From Halichondria panicea (Eukaryota > Porifera > Demospongiae > Suberitida > Halichondriidae), in assembly GCF_963675165.1 (NCBI RefSeq), contig NC_087385.1, positions 6,684,912 through 6,748,911 of the forward strand: 64,000 bases of DNA, read 5' to 3'. Shown here piece after piece: positions 19,701 to 32,754 of this stretch. A program made the position numbers and the translations under genes. Below the pieces are notes generated by a model. The model did not search any database. It saw only the letters and a program-made list of their open reading frames with translations, and was not told the origin of the DNA. Position 1 is the first letter of the stretch. Each line of letters starts with the position of its first letter.

Positions 19701-22700
19701 CTGAGTCAGTGTACATGATATCACCTGTGATAGCTGAGTCAGCAGGAGAGTACAGCTGTATGGCTAGCAACAGTGTGAGCACAGTCACTGCTACTCTTAC
19801 ACTCACTGTACTGTGTAAGTTACTAATTAGTCCTGTAGTTATTGTGAGGAGGAAATGCTCCAAGAAAAAGCATGGGCTATTATTGTGTGTATCTTTGGAC
19901 GGCCATAATTTGGGTTTGGATGGTCCAATTTGAGCAATTTAATGATTTTCTGGTAGCTTAAAGTGAGCTCTTTCAGATGGCATATTAAAATCAAAGATCA
20001 TTTTTGAGGCCGTTTTCAACAAAAATGCGTGGGCTATAGGTGGGGGAAAAGTGCAAAATGGGGTCCGAAAAACATTTTTGAACTGAACATATCATCTGAA
20101 AGAGCTCGTTCTAAGCTTCGGAAAATCCAAAAAAATTTTAAGATTGGACGAACGGTACGCAAGTTATTGTCGTTCAAAGGATTGTTATCCAACCTTGATA
20201 GCTAAGTTAGGATTGTGCATTAATTTTTCACAATTAACTGAGCTGTGTACGTACTTGTCTCCCTCCGTGTGTGCAGTTCCACCCTCCCCTCCCACACTGC
20301 TCACTGTAACGGCCACTTCCAGTTCCTCCATCACTGTGGAATGGACCCCCCCCTCTAACAATGGGGGAAGCCCCATTACTGGCTACGCTGTGGACTACCG
20401 GCCGCAACAGAGCTCTGATCCCGTGTTCACAGCTGTGAGTGCCGAGGAGGATACTGGAGCAGCTGTGCTGTCTGACCTCTCACCCTTCATGACGTATGAC
20501 GTGCGAGTACGAGCAGTGAATGTGGTTGGATCCAGTGGGCCCAGTGCTATCCTGACTGCAACAACTCACCCAGATGGTCAGTGTTCATAATTATGGTGGT
20601 GTACATGTGGATCAGCAATTTTTTGGGGCCCAAATTGTTCACTAATTTTTCTGACAAAAAGTATGGAATAATAAATGGGTGTTCAAAGTTACCATAACTT
20701 GTGTTAGGAACGTCCAGCTAAAGATGCATTTATAGTAGCTTTAAATTAGTACTACTACAACAAAATTACGGTGTTCTGAAGGTTAATAATTTTGTCTCCC
20801 TCTCTTTCTCTCACAGCTCCAGCTGCTCCCGGCAATGTACGCATCACCAGCTCCACATTCTCCAGCATCAGCCTAGTGTGGGAGACTCCAGATCCTCTCA
20901 ATGGGAACTTTGCAGCATATGAACTTCGCTTTGGTGATGAGACAACATTTGGAACAGATGTACAAGAGAGGTTACTCTTCACTACTCAGTCGAGACTGAT
21001 GGGACTGAGTGTGGGTGTGATCTATCTGGTGGAGGTGCGGGCGGGGACAGTGAGTCTTATTGGAGAGATCTTGTGGGGACCTTTCGTTGCCCTCAGGGTG
21101 CTTAATGGTGAGTGTGTATTTATGGCTAGTTTGTACCATCCATGTTCATGCACTGCAGGCATGGTAATTGAGATGGTGACTGGACCACCACCTACCACAC
21201 CCCCTCCACCTACCACACCCCCACCTATCACACCCCCTCCACCCACTACACCCCCACCCACCACACCCCCTCCACCCACTACTGAGCCGCCCACCACTCC
21301 CGAGCCCACTGAAACCACACCCTTCATCACATCAGCGCCTGAACCTGTTACCAGCTCTTCAGAAGTCATCTCTCCATCTCCCTCCACAACGCCCACACCA
21401 GTCACACTGCCCACACCTCCACTCCTCACGACAATGACTCCAATGCCCACCCCCTCTGTGCTAACTCCTCCCACTATTGTACCATCGCTGGTGACTGCCT
21501 TGGTTCCTCCTGGCACTGAGGGACAGATACTCGTCTACTGGAGAGTGAGTCTATAGATCTGAAAATTGTGTTTGCATAATTTTACAGAATTACAGTCTTG
21601 TGGCAAATATTCAGCTTTGGTATTGTTTTTGTGCCTATTCCCTCCCGTGTACACAGGAGCCGACATCTGGACTAGACACTTTCATCGGCTATCAGATCCT
21701 CCTCTCTCCCGCACCACCCTCCACTGTGACCACACCCATTTTTGCTGGCAAGACTCCAATAAGTGGAACTCATATCATATCCGGACTGGAGGCTGGGACC
21801 ACGTACACTGTAACCGTGGCGACCTACAACGAGGACGGCCTGGGGCCATTGACAGCCACCACTACTGCTACCACTCCTGAGTCAGGTGATACAAATACTC
21901 TATTCTGGGGGAGTATTTGATAGTTAATGAAATCCATAAAAAAAAAAATATACAAGTCTTCTGCGTTACCCCAAAATACAGCCGTTTTGGATGAGAGCCC
22001 GTAATTTATGTATAAGTACTCTCAGTTTAGAATGATACACTTTGGTTAGCTCAGCGTCTACAATTAATATCTGCGTACAAGTTGCCACACCCTATCTCCC
22101 TTGTACTGTAGTGCCCACTCAGCCGAGGCAAGTGCAAGTGACCCTGCTGAATCAGCAAGGTGTGTTTATCAACTGGCTACCACCGAATCCGACCAATGGG
22201 ATTATCATCGACTACACGGTCAGGTTATCTAGTGAGCCTTCTGGAGAGCTACTGAGAACGACCATAGTGAGCTTGGAAATAGTCAACTTTGGCAGTTTGG
22301 ATCTGACCAACCTATTCTACAGCGTCACAGTGACTGCTCGTACCATTGCTGGAGTGGGTCCGGAATCAGAACCAGTATTTTTTGGTACGGAACCGATATC
22401 TACTACAATGGAACCAGTGTCTACAATGGAACCCACAAGTGATGGTACTACATCCTCTGAGCCAACCGATCCTTTACCCACGCCCTCACAAAGCACATCC
22501 ACTCCCCTCACAAGCTCCACACCCTCACGCAGTACACCCACCCCCCTCACAAGCTCCACGCCCTCACAGCAGCCGCCTGAAACTACATTTCCAGCCGTTT
22601 TCGATGACACCTACTACATAGTTCGTATTGTCCCTCCTGTGGTGATTGGTATCTTCCTGATTGCTATGCTGGTGGTCACAATCATCCTCTATGTCCACAT

Positions 22701-24044
22701 ACGTAACGCTAACGAGAGGAAGAGGAAAGGATTGTACCAGTTCTCAGAGTTTAACAATGCTTCAGAGGGTCAAGAAATGCAGTAAGTCATCATTCTGTTA
22801 TCTTTTTACTGCTATTTGAAAATACAGTAAGATAGATAAGTCTTCCCCTCACCATTATACACACAACTGCTGACACCTGCATGCCCCCAAGAAGGTTGCT
22901 GTACATGTACATACATGCATCCCTGCTAACTGATTAGTATGCAATGTTAAGACTGGTTTTGCGTGTTTCCTAAGGGAACTGACCCTGAATGGTGAGAGAG
23001 TGGTGGTGTCAGATGATGTCAAGACCTCGGCCTATCATGTCAAGGAGGCTCTCAATGCTAACTTCTCCTACTCCCCACCCACCAAAGTGGAGGACAGCAG
23101 AGACGACATAGACGAACCAGACATCGGAGTAGGTAAGTGATTCTCCGAAATGGGCCTGTTTTGATAGCTAACTTTGAGTGTTCTTTGGAGCCATAATTTA
23201 GGTTTGGATGGTCCAATTTCAACTTTTTAATGATTTTCTGGTAGCTCAAAGTGAGCTCTTTCAGATGGCATATTAAAATCAATGGTCATTTTTGAGGCCG
23301 TTTTCAACAAAAAAGCGTGGGCTATAGGTGGGGGAAAGTGCAAAATGGGGTCCGAGAATTTTTTTAGCTGAACATATCATCTGAAAGTGCTTTTTCTAAG
23401 CTTTTCGAAAATCAAACAATTTTTGAGATTGGACAAACGGTACGCAAGTTATTGTCGTTTAAAGAGTTATCCAAACCTATAGTGATTTTCCAAAAATTTA
23501 ATGTTTGAGTGCTCATAATTGTGTGTAATAATAATTATGCTAGTATCCCTTAACACGTATGAAGGACAGATAATTTCCTCTACTTTGCCTCCCCCACTCC
23601 TCCAGAGCTGCACCAGGAAGGTGAGGGGGTGGACAGACTCTCTCCAGTGGGACGGGATGCACTGGAGGAGCCTTCCTCACGACCTGACAGTGAGGAGGTG
23701 TTCCTTCCTCATGTCTCCAACAGCCATACACCTCCCAGTCCAGGTATGTGTTCAAAGCTAGCCTACCATAAACTAACTACAGAATTGCTATCATCTACCC
23801 CTCCTCTCCCGACACAGGTGGGTACACTAACACTTATGTTGAGGTGGAGAGCATTCGGGCCAAGAAGTCTCAAGACAGAGCAGCCACACCCACACAACAG
23901 ACCCCACCTAGAGTGACCTTTGACCCCAGTCTCGGACTCTCATCGGGTGGCCTAATGGAGACCAGAATAGGAACAGTAGGAACCACTAGGAACACGAGTC
24001 GGCAGTACCCTAATGGATCAGAAGTGTCTGCTCAGATGTATTAG
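13790..24044 (+). CDS. Single-pass receptor with 13 Ig and 4 FN3 domains (2,022 aa)
   Basis: Twenty-four exons: 13790-13871 (signal peptide, MGMHAVLWCCASVLLISCC), 13933-14199, 14254-14574, 14723-15016, 15073-15223, 15332-15468, 15611-15880, 16312-16587, 16807-17079, 17308-17468, 17672-17792, 17899-18165, 18370-18645, 18842-19117, 19260-19505, 19563-19814 (13 Ig domains, the 4th and 8th each split by an intron), 20277-20576 and 20817-21107 (FN3-1, FN3-2), 21159-21544 (P/T-rich stalk, start of FN3-3), 21657-21885, 22112-22781 (FN3-4, second stalk, membrane helix near residue 1795), 22975-23132, 23606-23743, 23818-24044. They sum to 2,023 codons including stop. The tail (about 200 aa) has no catalytic domain but contains tyrosine motifs such as TYVEV and YSPP. 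The layout resembles Sidekick/DSCAM-type adhesion receptors; orthology is not claimed. The role is probably cell adhesion or recognition with scaffold-type signalling (inference). Confidence 0.88.
15969..16243 (+). repeat. Intronic imperfect palindrome, copy B
   Basis: Begins ctttggacggccataatt and ends attggacgaacggtatgca...cgttcaaag. The arms are imperfect reverse complements. It lies in the intron between the fifth and sixth Ig domains. Confidence 0.8.
19893..20179 (+). repeat. Intronic imperfect palindrome, copy C
   Basis: 287 bp, same family and orientation as copy B, in the intron between the last Ig exon and the first FN3 exon. Its centre holds the conserved gcgtgggctataggtggg block. 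Confidence 0.8.
21180..21450 (+). repeat. Coding P/T-rich low-complexity stalk
   Basis: Repeats of cca-ccc-acc type codons give PPTTPPPPTT runs followed by S/T/P-rich sequence. This is a likely O-glycosylated mucin-like spacer between FN3-2 and FN3-3 of the Ig/FN3 receptor. Confidence 0.8.
23183..23464 (+). repeat. Intronic imperfect palindrome, copy D
   Basis: 282 bp, same family, in an intron within the cytoplasmic-tail coding part of the Ig/FN3 receptor. It is the third copy in this one gene. Confidence 0.8.
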
Positions 24045-24925
24045 AGGCTATAAACTTTTACAAACTTAATTTTTTTACCTCCCAGACCTCATTTTTAGAA
24101 CACAGAATTAATTAGTTTTGTCACATAATGTTAACATCATTTCATCATAATTATTTATAATATGCACAAGTTGTTAGTCTGTATTAATTATACTGATTCA
24201 AGGACAAAGTGATGGATGTACAATGCAGTGTGTTGTAGAGTGTGTTCTAGACAATGCCTGGGTGAAGGTACGTAGGTACAGTACATGTAATGGGACTGTA
24301 TACTATTGTATGGAAGGAGACACAATGATAACAATAATAAACAGCACTGGTGTTCGTGTTCACTACAGTGTGGGTGGAGTTATGTGCTGATAATGGGAGG
24401 AGCCATGGGAGGGGCTTAGTGAAAGGTGGGTGTGGCTTGGCAGGTGATTCATTCGTATGATGTGCGTTGTTAGGGTGTGAGGTGAGGGAACTGTGTGTGT
24501 GTGTGTGTGAGGGGGTGGTTAATGACAATTAATGAAGCATACAATGTAGCTTGTAGTCTAAACACACACACAAAGTAGGGGTGGGTGATTCTCAATAAGA
24601 GGCAGACCATCACCACACACACAAAGTAGGGGTGGGTGATTCTCAATAAGAGGCAGACCATCACCACACACACAAAGTAGGGGTGGGTGATTCTCAATAA
24701 GAGGCAGACCATCACCACACACACAAAGTAGGGGTGGGTGATTCTCAATAAGAGGCAGACCATCACCACACACACAAAGTAGGGGTGGGTGATTCTCAAT
24801 AAGAGGCAGACCATCACCACACACACAAAGTAGGGGTGGGTGATTCTCAATAAGAGGCAGACCATCACCACACATGTACATGTATACCTACTGTCAGAGT
24901 GGATCAAGTTGAGCAACTTACATGT
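24045..24925. other. Convergent intergenic region
   Basis: 881 bp between the stop codons of the Ig/FN3 receptor (plus) and the FN3 receptor (minus). The right half is taken up by a 51-bp tandem repeat. No gene was recognised. Confidence 0.6.
24565..24875. repeat. 51-bp minisatellite, six near-perfect copies
   Basis: The unit contains acaaagtaggggtgggtgat and gaggcagaccatcacc. Six units follow with essentially no divergence. The period is a multiple of three, so all frames stay open over long stretches, but the repeat lies between two stop codons and is judged non-coding. Confidence 0.9.
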
Positions 24926-26767
24926 TTATACCTGCTTGAACACATGATGTGGTTTGTATCCAGTGCCGACCTCACTGACTGTCTCCCTGCTCTCTGGCGA
25001 GTGGGAGGTATCGTGGAGCATGCCCACACCCACGTCCGAGGTGGCCCCTCGATGGTCCCATGCTGTAAGGAGGGGGAGGTACACTGACACACACACACAC
25101 AAAGATCTACATTGTATATACAGTAAAACTAATACATGTAAGTATGAAATGAGCCCAGAACAAGTAATATAATTTTATGTGAACCGCTTATTGTGGTTTG
25201 CTGTTTTCACAATACAGCTACAAATTGCAGTGTACTTGTACAAGTATAGAAAGATGAAAGACACCACTACACACACAAGTGCACATACACACATACACAC
25301 ACCTAACCACACACACACACCGTACACGTTCACACACACACACACTACAGTACGGATGCCAAGACAGTGCACAACATCAAAGCTGAAGTGGCAAGTTGTT
25401 TACTGACGATACAAGGCTCTCAGGCAACCAAATACGCACATACATGTACATGTATCTAAGGTGGTTGTGCTGACAGTTATTACTAGATAACGTTTCCCAC
25501 ATCTATAAGGGTACTGAAAACAATACACCACCTATTACTGTATCTCAAGGCTCACACCCACACACACGTGCACACATAGGCACACACACACACCCACACA
25601 CACATGCACACATAGGCACACACAGGCACACAGGCACACTGGCTCACCTGGGGAGCCTCCTCTCTCACTGTTACTGGACACAGAGAGCTCAATGGATGTC
25701 TCACTGAACAACGACTCTCGTCCCTGCGACCGTACGCTCCTGTCTCGATCTTGGTGGGTGGGGTTATGGGGTGGGGCCCGGGGAATCATACTACTCCCCT
25801 CAGTTCTCTCAGAGAAATTGCTAAATTCAGATTCGACAATGGAGCCATTGGTAGCCAAGCCACCACGATACGGATATTGGGCCATTTCCAAACTTTGTTT
25901 TCTAGCTACACCATTTTGCCCATAGCTGCTGCCACTGTGTAGACTAGCTTCCACGCTCGAGTCAAGAGGACGAATATAGACTTCAGGCTTCTCTTCAAAG
26001 ATAGGGAAGTGTCCATCACTGCGCATGTGCTTCATGCCGCCTGGTTTTGGATGGCCTGCGTGATGGCTGCCCATGGAGCGGGGAAGTGTGTTCTGCCCTG
26101 GAGGGGTTGTGAGGACTCCGCCCCCACTGTCCATCCTCGCTCTAAGCTCCATCGAGCTGTGTGTGAGGGGAGGGGGCGAGTGAGCAGGGGGTGGGGGTAA
26201 ATTCCCTCCTCTCGGACCTACAACACGGTGTTGGGTTGCACTAGCACTGGCTGAACGAACCAGAGAGTTAGAGTCTCCTCGAGAAAGAGTGCTCCCATTG
26301 TGTTCTGGCACCTCGTACGGAGAAGGCATTCCATCGCCGACAGTAACAGCTCTTGTTCGCTGCTGAGGTTGGGAGAAGAGTGGAATAGAGGCAGTGGGAG
26401 AGAAAACGGACGAAGAAGCACTCTGATTGGTTAGCGTGCGTTGTATCGGAGCAAAATTAGGGTCTGTACCATCAGACAATATTGGGAGAGGGCCGGGGTG
26501 GGGCAATTTGGGGGCAGGGGTAAAGTTAGGTGTCGCGAGTCCATTACCGAAAGCCAGTGGTTCTTGATTGTGGAAATGCTGACACGTCTGTCTAGTCGGA
26601 CTGGGTCCGTTGCTTGGCGGTGAGAGAGGGAGAGGTCGGTTAACAAAGGAAGCTTGAGTGAGGACTACAGAGGGACTGATCAGACCTCCCGGGGGGGACA
26701 TCGAGGAACTGGGGGAGCGGCGCTCTTGGAGGGGGATAGCGTTAGTGAACCCTCGGTGGCTTGCTAG

Positions 26768-26803
<36 letters not shown>

Positions 26804-29800
26804 TGAGTGTGTGTGTGTGTGTGTGTGGGGGGGGGGGTTAGAATGCTAAAATTGAATTATAATGCTCAAGCTGTGGGCTTAATTGCTGGCCATCCATGTA
26901 GCTACTAAATTACACATCATCCTCACCTTTGCAGTAAGTCACACTTCTTCTACGAGTCTCGTGAATCTTCTTAAATATCACCACGTTGATGACAATGATA
27001 ATCACCACGAAGATGATACCAGGGACAATGATGTATACAAACGGATATTCAAGGAGGGCCGCTGGGGAACCATCTCCAATAGTGAACGTTCTGGCAGCAG
27101 ACACCTCATCTGATTGGTTACCCTGACCATTGAAGGCAGTCACTTGAACAGCATAGTCTCCATTGTCCAGTGTAAGGAATTGCTCAGCAAGGGGGAAGTT
27201 GACCTGTCTGTCAGTAGGTATGGAGTTAGGACTCCCAGGTTGAAAGATGTACACCTGCAATACACACAGGGAAGAATAGCCACAACTGAAAGCTTGTAAC
27301 AGTATAAGTCTTTATTTATACACATATACAAATATAGAGAACATGCACACACCCTAGCACACTAGGAGAGAGGTGGACAATAGCTATACAGGGACTGCAA
27401 TGACTTACCAGGTACCCTCCGACGTTTCCATTCCAAGCATCGTGCGGAATGTGGTTCCATTGTATTCGTACCAGGTTTGGAACATTGTTAAAGTTGGGAG
27501 TCGCGTTGAGGTTAGACACAGATGCACTCGGCTCTGTACAGTACAACAACCAATAGCAAAGCAGTGGCATAGGATGGGAGCAAATAATAATAATTATTAT
27601 CATAATATAATAGCGGGTTATTTTCGTACGGTGGAAATGTTCGTATTTTTTGTAATGTAGAATATCAAACATTATCTGAAAATTAAAACTGCGAAATTAT
27701 TCTACCGCAATAGCTTCAACGTCACTATCCTGAGCTGTACGCATATTTAATTGGGTAGTTCATACGAAAATTTGCACCAACGACAATTACCCGCTTTATG
27801 GTAAATGGTTCGGGACCTCTGCATAAACATGGCTCCAATGTACACACACACACACACAGTCTATATGGACATGTACTGTAGCACTCACTGCCTGAGAGGG
27901 TTTGGAAGGGGGTGACTGGTGCACTGAGAGCTCCGTATTGGCCACTACCACACATCACACGCACTTGCACACTGTGCACTGTGTAGCTCTTCAAGTTTCC
28001 CAGAAGAATGGTAGATTCCATTCTGTCCACCGCGATCGAGGAATAGCGAGTGCTACTGACTTCTTGATAGAGCACCTGATAGGAGTCATCACTAGCCAGG
28101 CTGTTCAGGCCGTTCCACGATATCTGAGCTGACTCTGATGAGACGTCAGTCACTCGAACATTCTGTGGTGTACCTGTGTGTGTAGGCAGGGGGGAGGTTA
28201 GGTGCTGGGAAAGCAGCAAAATAAAACACTAACTATCCCTATCTATTTCCAAGCAGGGGGTAGTTACCATACTAGGTGAGCAAACAAGTAATGGATGACA
28301 GGTGCCTGACTGTCTGAAGAGCACACACAACAAACAGCTAGCACATATTATATATAATTTATATAGATTAAGAGCACGTTATTGGCACACCCTTAGAGCC
28401 AGACACACACACAGACTATGAGCAGTACTAGCCGACCTAATACAAATTAGGAACTGTAATTAGATGAAAAGCAGGAGCATACCACAAAACTCAAGACAAC
28501 AAGTTGGCTACTGAGTAAACACACAGTGGACCTAGAGATACAAGCACACCTACACACACACACACACACATGCTCAGAGGGTCAGTGAGGCAGCTAATTG
28601 TGCTATGGGGAGTGCCAGAAATAAAGTAATTTTAAACATCCAGACAAGAGTCTCCCAGCAATAGCAACCCTGGCCTCTAGGTCTCTCTACCCCACACACT
28701 CAATGAGGTGGCACTGGAACATGGGAGCACATTAAGAGAGCCTGGGATCTAATCAGTTGAGGGCACTCGACCAATCGACCAGCAGTAACAGTATAGACAG
28801 AGCTGATCAGTCAACCATAAGATATGGATTGTTGCCATAACTGTAAGTGTTCTGTTACTTCCTCTGACATAGAAAGCACAAAGTAACACCTCTACACACT
28901 CAACATGAAGTGAGGCCTATTAGATGCAGTCCTATAGACACTGAGAGACTGCAGACAAGTATTGAATGGTCACACAATGAACAGCCTGTCCCCACACACA
29001 CACACACACACACACACTAGGGGAGCATGGTAGGAGTCAGCAACAATAGTGAAAGACAACCAGAGACATAATTATGCTTGAGAACAATTGCAAGAGAAAG
29101 CACCTTTATAACAATGCTGCTGAAGCTAGCCAATCAACAGTACCAGGTGTGAGACACATCTCTAATTTCCACGTGAATTCCACAAATCGGTTAATATAAA
29201 CACACCCTTTAAATGACACTAGCTGGCCTGACACGTAAGACCTCCTAGGAATGTACTACTGGTGAGTAAATATCCACCATAATAGAATATCATCTGACAC
29301 ACAAACACAGGGGCAGTGCATTGCAATGTCATCACCTCCAGATCATAAACCACAGTACTAATAGGCAACTGACGCACGTAACCAGGTAACCAAATTTGGC
29401 TTTAATAGGCAGACTGTTTAACCAACAAACTCAGGCAATAATTGCATAGCATAGCCCTGACTGAGTGGGCTAGGGGCACACATAGCATAGCCCTGACTGA
29501 GTGGGCTAGGGGCACACATAGCATAGCCCTGACTGAGTGGGCTAGGGGCACACATAGCATAGCCCTGACTGAGTGGGCTAGGGGCACACATAGCATAGCC
29601 CTGACTGAGTGGGCTAGGGGCACACATAGCATAGCCCTGACTGAGTGAGCTAGGGGCACACATAGCATAGCCCTGACTGAGTGGGCTAGGGGCACACATA
29701 GCATAGCCCTGACTGAGTGGGCTAGGGGCACACATAGCATAGCCCTGACTGAGTGGGCTAGGGGCACACATAGCATAGCCCTGACTGAGTGAGCTAGGGG

Positions 29801-32754
29801 CACACATAGCATAGCCCTGACTGAGTGGGCTAGGGGCACACATAGCATAGCCCTGACTGAGTGGGCTAGGGGCACACATAGCATAGCCCTGACTGAGTGG
29901 GCTAGGGGCACACATAGCATAGCCCTGACTGAGTGAGCTAGGGGCACACATAGCATAGCCCTGACTGAGTGGGCTAGGGGCACACATAGCATAGCCCTGA
30001 CTGAGTGAGCTAGGGGCACACATAGCATAGCCCTGACTGAGTGGGCTAGGGGCACACATAGCATAGCCCTGACTGAGTGGGCTAGGGGCACACATAGCAT
30101 AGCCCTGACTGAGTGGGCTAGGGGCACACATAGCATAGCCCTGACTGAGTGAGCTAGGGGCACACATAGCATAGCCCTGACTGAGTGGGCTAGGGGCACA
30201 CATAGCATAGCCCTGACTGAGTGAGCTAGGGGCACACATAGCATAGCCCTGACTGAGTGGGCTAGGGGCACACATAGCATAGCCCTGACTGAGTGGGCTA
30301 GGGGCACACATAGCATAGCCCTGACTGAGTGGGCTAGGGGCACACATAGCATAGCCCTGACTGAGTGGGCTAGGGGCACACATAGCATAGCCCTGACTGA
30401 GTGGGCTAGGGGCACACATAGCATAGCCCTGACTGAGTGGGCTAGGGGCACACATAGCATAGCCCTGACTGAGTGGGCTAGGGGCACACATAGCATAGCC
30501 CTGACTGAGTGGGCTAGGGGCACACATAGCATAGCCCTGACTGAGTGGGCTAGGGGCACACATAGCATAGCCCTGACTGAGTGGGCTAGGGGCACACATA
30601 GCATAGCCCTGACTGAGTGAGCTAGGGGCACACATACGCAGGTGCCCAGTACGTCATGTACGCACATTGTAGGCATGAAATGAACCATACCCACCCACAC
30701 ACAGGTCCAACTGTACCCGCCCACACACTGGTCCACTGTGTCATCACGAGTGAACACATCGTGATCAATAATGCACGAAAGGAATTTACTAATAATGAGG
30801 CAATGAGAGTGGCAATGAGAGTGGCTATAGACAATGCTGGACACAGTATGATGACACAGTATGATGACACACTCCGATGCAGTCCACCCGCTACACACGA
30901 TGACAGAGCTAACATGTCCCACGCCACAAGCTATAACAACTGCTATTCATGTATAATTATATACACATCTCTGGGGAACTATTAGAAATATAAACTGTCA
31001 GGTTACAGACAGGATTACTCAATTGATTAGACATGACATAACAGGCACACCCTAAGCAAACCAGTAATTATAAGCTAATACCAGTAATTATAAGCTAATA
31101 CCAGAGGGAGACAGAGCTTCAGTGAATTAGCCACTGATAGCTTAGACACTATAATAAACAGACTATGGCAGCAACGTACGTACAATTATGTGTGCGAGAA
31201 GAAAGTTTCAAAGGAGATATATTATTTTGGCAGTGCCTAGTTGTACTGAGTATGTGCACACAGAGAGTATGACAGTACAGTAGCCCATGAGGCTGCTACT
31301 GAATATATAACCTATAATAGGCTTGCTTCCATTAACGACAGAGTAATTTGTTGCATGTTATTTCCAAGCCTGTTCAATAGCTGTAGTGTCTCATGTTGCC
31401 TATGCACACCCAAATTAGAGGGGTGAGCCTAAACTGCAATACAGGGCCATCAATGCAAGCCAGCAAGGGGCTGCCAATAACATCTGTACCTACACATTTT
31501 CAAGCGTACTCTGAAAGATATCAAGATGTGAGAGCCTAGGGAAACAAACAAAAGGTGAAGTAGTTTACACAAGGGAGAAGGTACACTGTAAACATCAACA
31601 CAGACAGCAAATACAGCATGATCATCATCTACATTGTAGGTCAGAGGATGTCCCCCCCCCCCCCCCCCCCCCTGGGCAATAAGACACTTGATAGGCCTAA
31701 TGTGCTCCAGCGGGCAATAGCTATTAATTAAGCTCAGACCAAACTGGTCAGAAGATGTTCACAAACTGTGACAATGATGCAGCAACGGAACTGAGATGTA
31801 TTAGGTACCACACAGGGAACAGAATGTGACACACAAAGAGGACAGCTGTGTTGGTGCTAACAATAAAGTGATATAAGACTGAGGAATGTCACAGTCAAAG
31901 GATTCCTCACTAGTGGCAGTTGTTGGGGAGTGCCTAACCGGCTCATCATATTACAGGCCACTGCAATTACAGGTCTACCACATTCTGCTACTTATTAGGT
32001 TACATGTACATGAGGTACATAAGTAAGGGTAGCAAAGCATACTGTATTGACTGTACTGTACACTCACCTGCTCTAGTACACGATGCTGTTCGATTAATCT
32101 CCGAAACTGTGGGAAAAGAAAAAGAGAAAGTAACATAATTTTTATTCATAACATTACCCACAATGACATAGTTATCAGAATGATACCATCCTCCCTTAGT
32201 GAAAACACAACCAGCACAACACTCTATGGTTTTATTACAGGAATATAACTCAAACAAACTGTTTCCTTTTCACTGATCCACTTAAAAGAAATATCAGTCA
32301 TGGCGTTAAGCACACCTCTGTACACTTAGTCCCACAATAAAGGGTTTGGGAAATATAATACAAACTCCTCTACAAATGTACACACATTGTACAACACAAA
32401 GAAACCATTGTCCCTTGATAATGTGGGGGGAGAGTTGCACTGTACACACACACACACCTGAAGACCTCAAAGAGGCCCTGTAATTACACACATCTAAACC
32501 TTGTCTCTATGGAGCATTAAGTACATGCCCTCCCCCCTCTCTCTCTGATCATGCTCTAAGCTAGCTACATTGCAGCTGTATCGTGAGTGTTACTGTATGC
32601 ATATCATTATTGTTATTATTATGACAACGAGAGATCGACACTCCCTACTCCACTCTTGCTTACCATCTCCTGATCCTGTAGCTTGCTGATGTGCTGGAGC
32701 CAATAGCAAGGATAGCAACAGCAGAGCAGGGAGGAGATGACAACTCTTCACCAT
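24926..32754 (-). CDS. Single-pass FN3 receptor with long cytoplasmic tail (708 aa)
   Basis: Seven exons: 32664-32754 (signal peptide, MVKSCHLLPALLLLSLLLAPA), 32068-32106 (39-nt micro-exon), 27889-28173 (FN3-1), 27409-27533 and 27254 down to 26927 (FN3-2 split by an intron, then membrane helix VPGIIFVVIIIVINVVIF near residues 252-275), 25648-26769 (Ser/Pro-rich tail) and 24926-25062 (stop TAA 24926-24928). Lengths sum to 709 codons including stop. An upstream in-frame Met exists (near 32841), but the one chosen directly precedes the hydrophobic signal. The 430-aa tail has many SP and PPP motifs and no recognised enzyme domain. It could be an adhesion or cytokine-type receptor; I cannot name it. 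The intron between the micro-exon and FN3-1 is about 3.9 kb, much larger than its neighbours. Confidence 0.8.
26771..26838. repeat. TG microsatellite in an intron of the FN3 receptor
   Basis: A TG run ending in a G-run, directly against the splice acceptor of the large tail exon. On the minus strand it acts as the CA-rich 3' end of the intron. Confidence 0.85.
29440..30636. repeat. 36-bp minisatellite, about 33 copies
   Basis: The unit reads cacatagcatagccctgact followed by gagtgggctaggggca. Copies differ almost only by one G/A (gagtgggct or gagtgagct). The unit is 12 codons long with no stop in some frames, which creates a spurious reading frame of about 500 codons on the minus strand. It lies wholly within an intron. 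Confidence 0.95.
31651..31672. repeat. Poly-C tract
   Basis: A run of about 22 C in the FN3 receptor intron. The length may be unreliable in sequencing. Confidence 0.85.

Larger units (their letters stand above)
28174..32067. other. Large intron of the FN3 receptor, no gene seen
   Basis: 3.9 kb between the micro-exon and FN3-1. It holds CA runs, a 36-bp minisatellite (29440-30636) and a poly-C tract near 31651. The rest is unremarkable AT-rich sequence with no recognisable coding or RNA gene. Confidence 0.6.

Noticed and set aside
24470-24916. Minus-strand frames with 17-residue repeats
   Set aside because: They arise from the 51-bp minisatellite between two stop codons, with no splice or domain support.
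24565-30636. CRISPR-like arrays
   Set aside because: The tandem repeats have no unique spacers, and the locus is clearly spliced animal DNA.
29402-30922. Open frame of about 500 codons with 12-residue repeats on the minus strand
   Set aside because: It is a minisatellite with a 36-bp period lying in an intron. Frames stay open only because the unit has no stop; flanking residues show no domain or start context.
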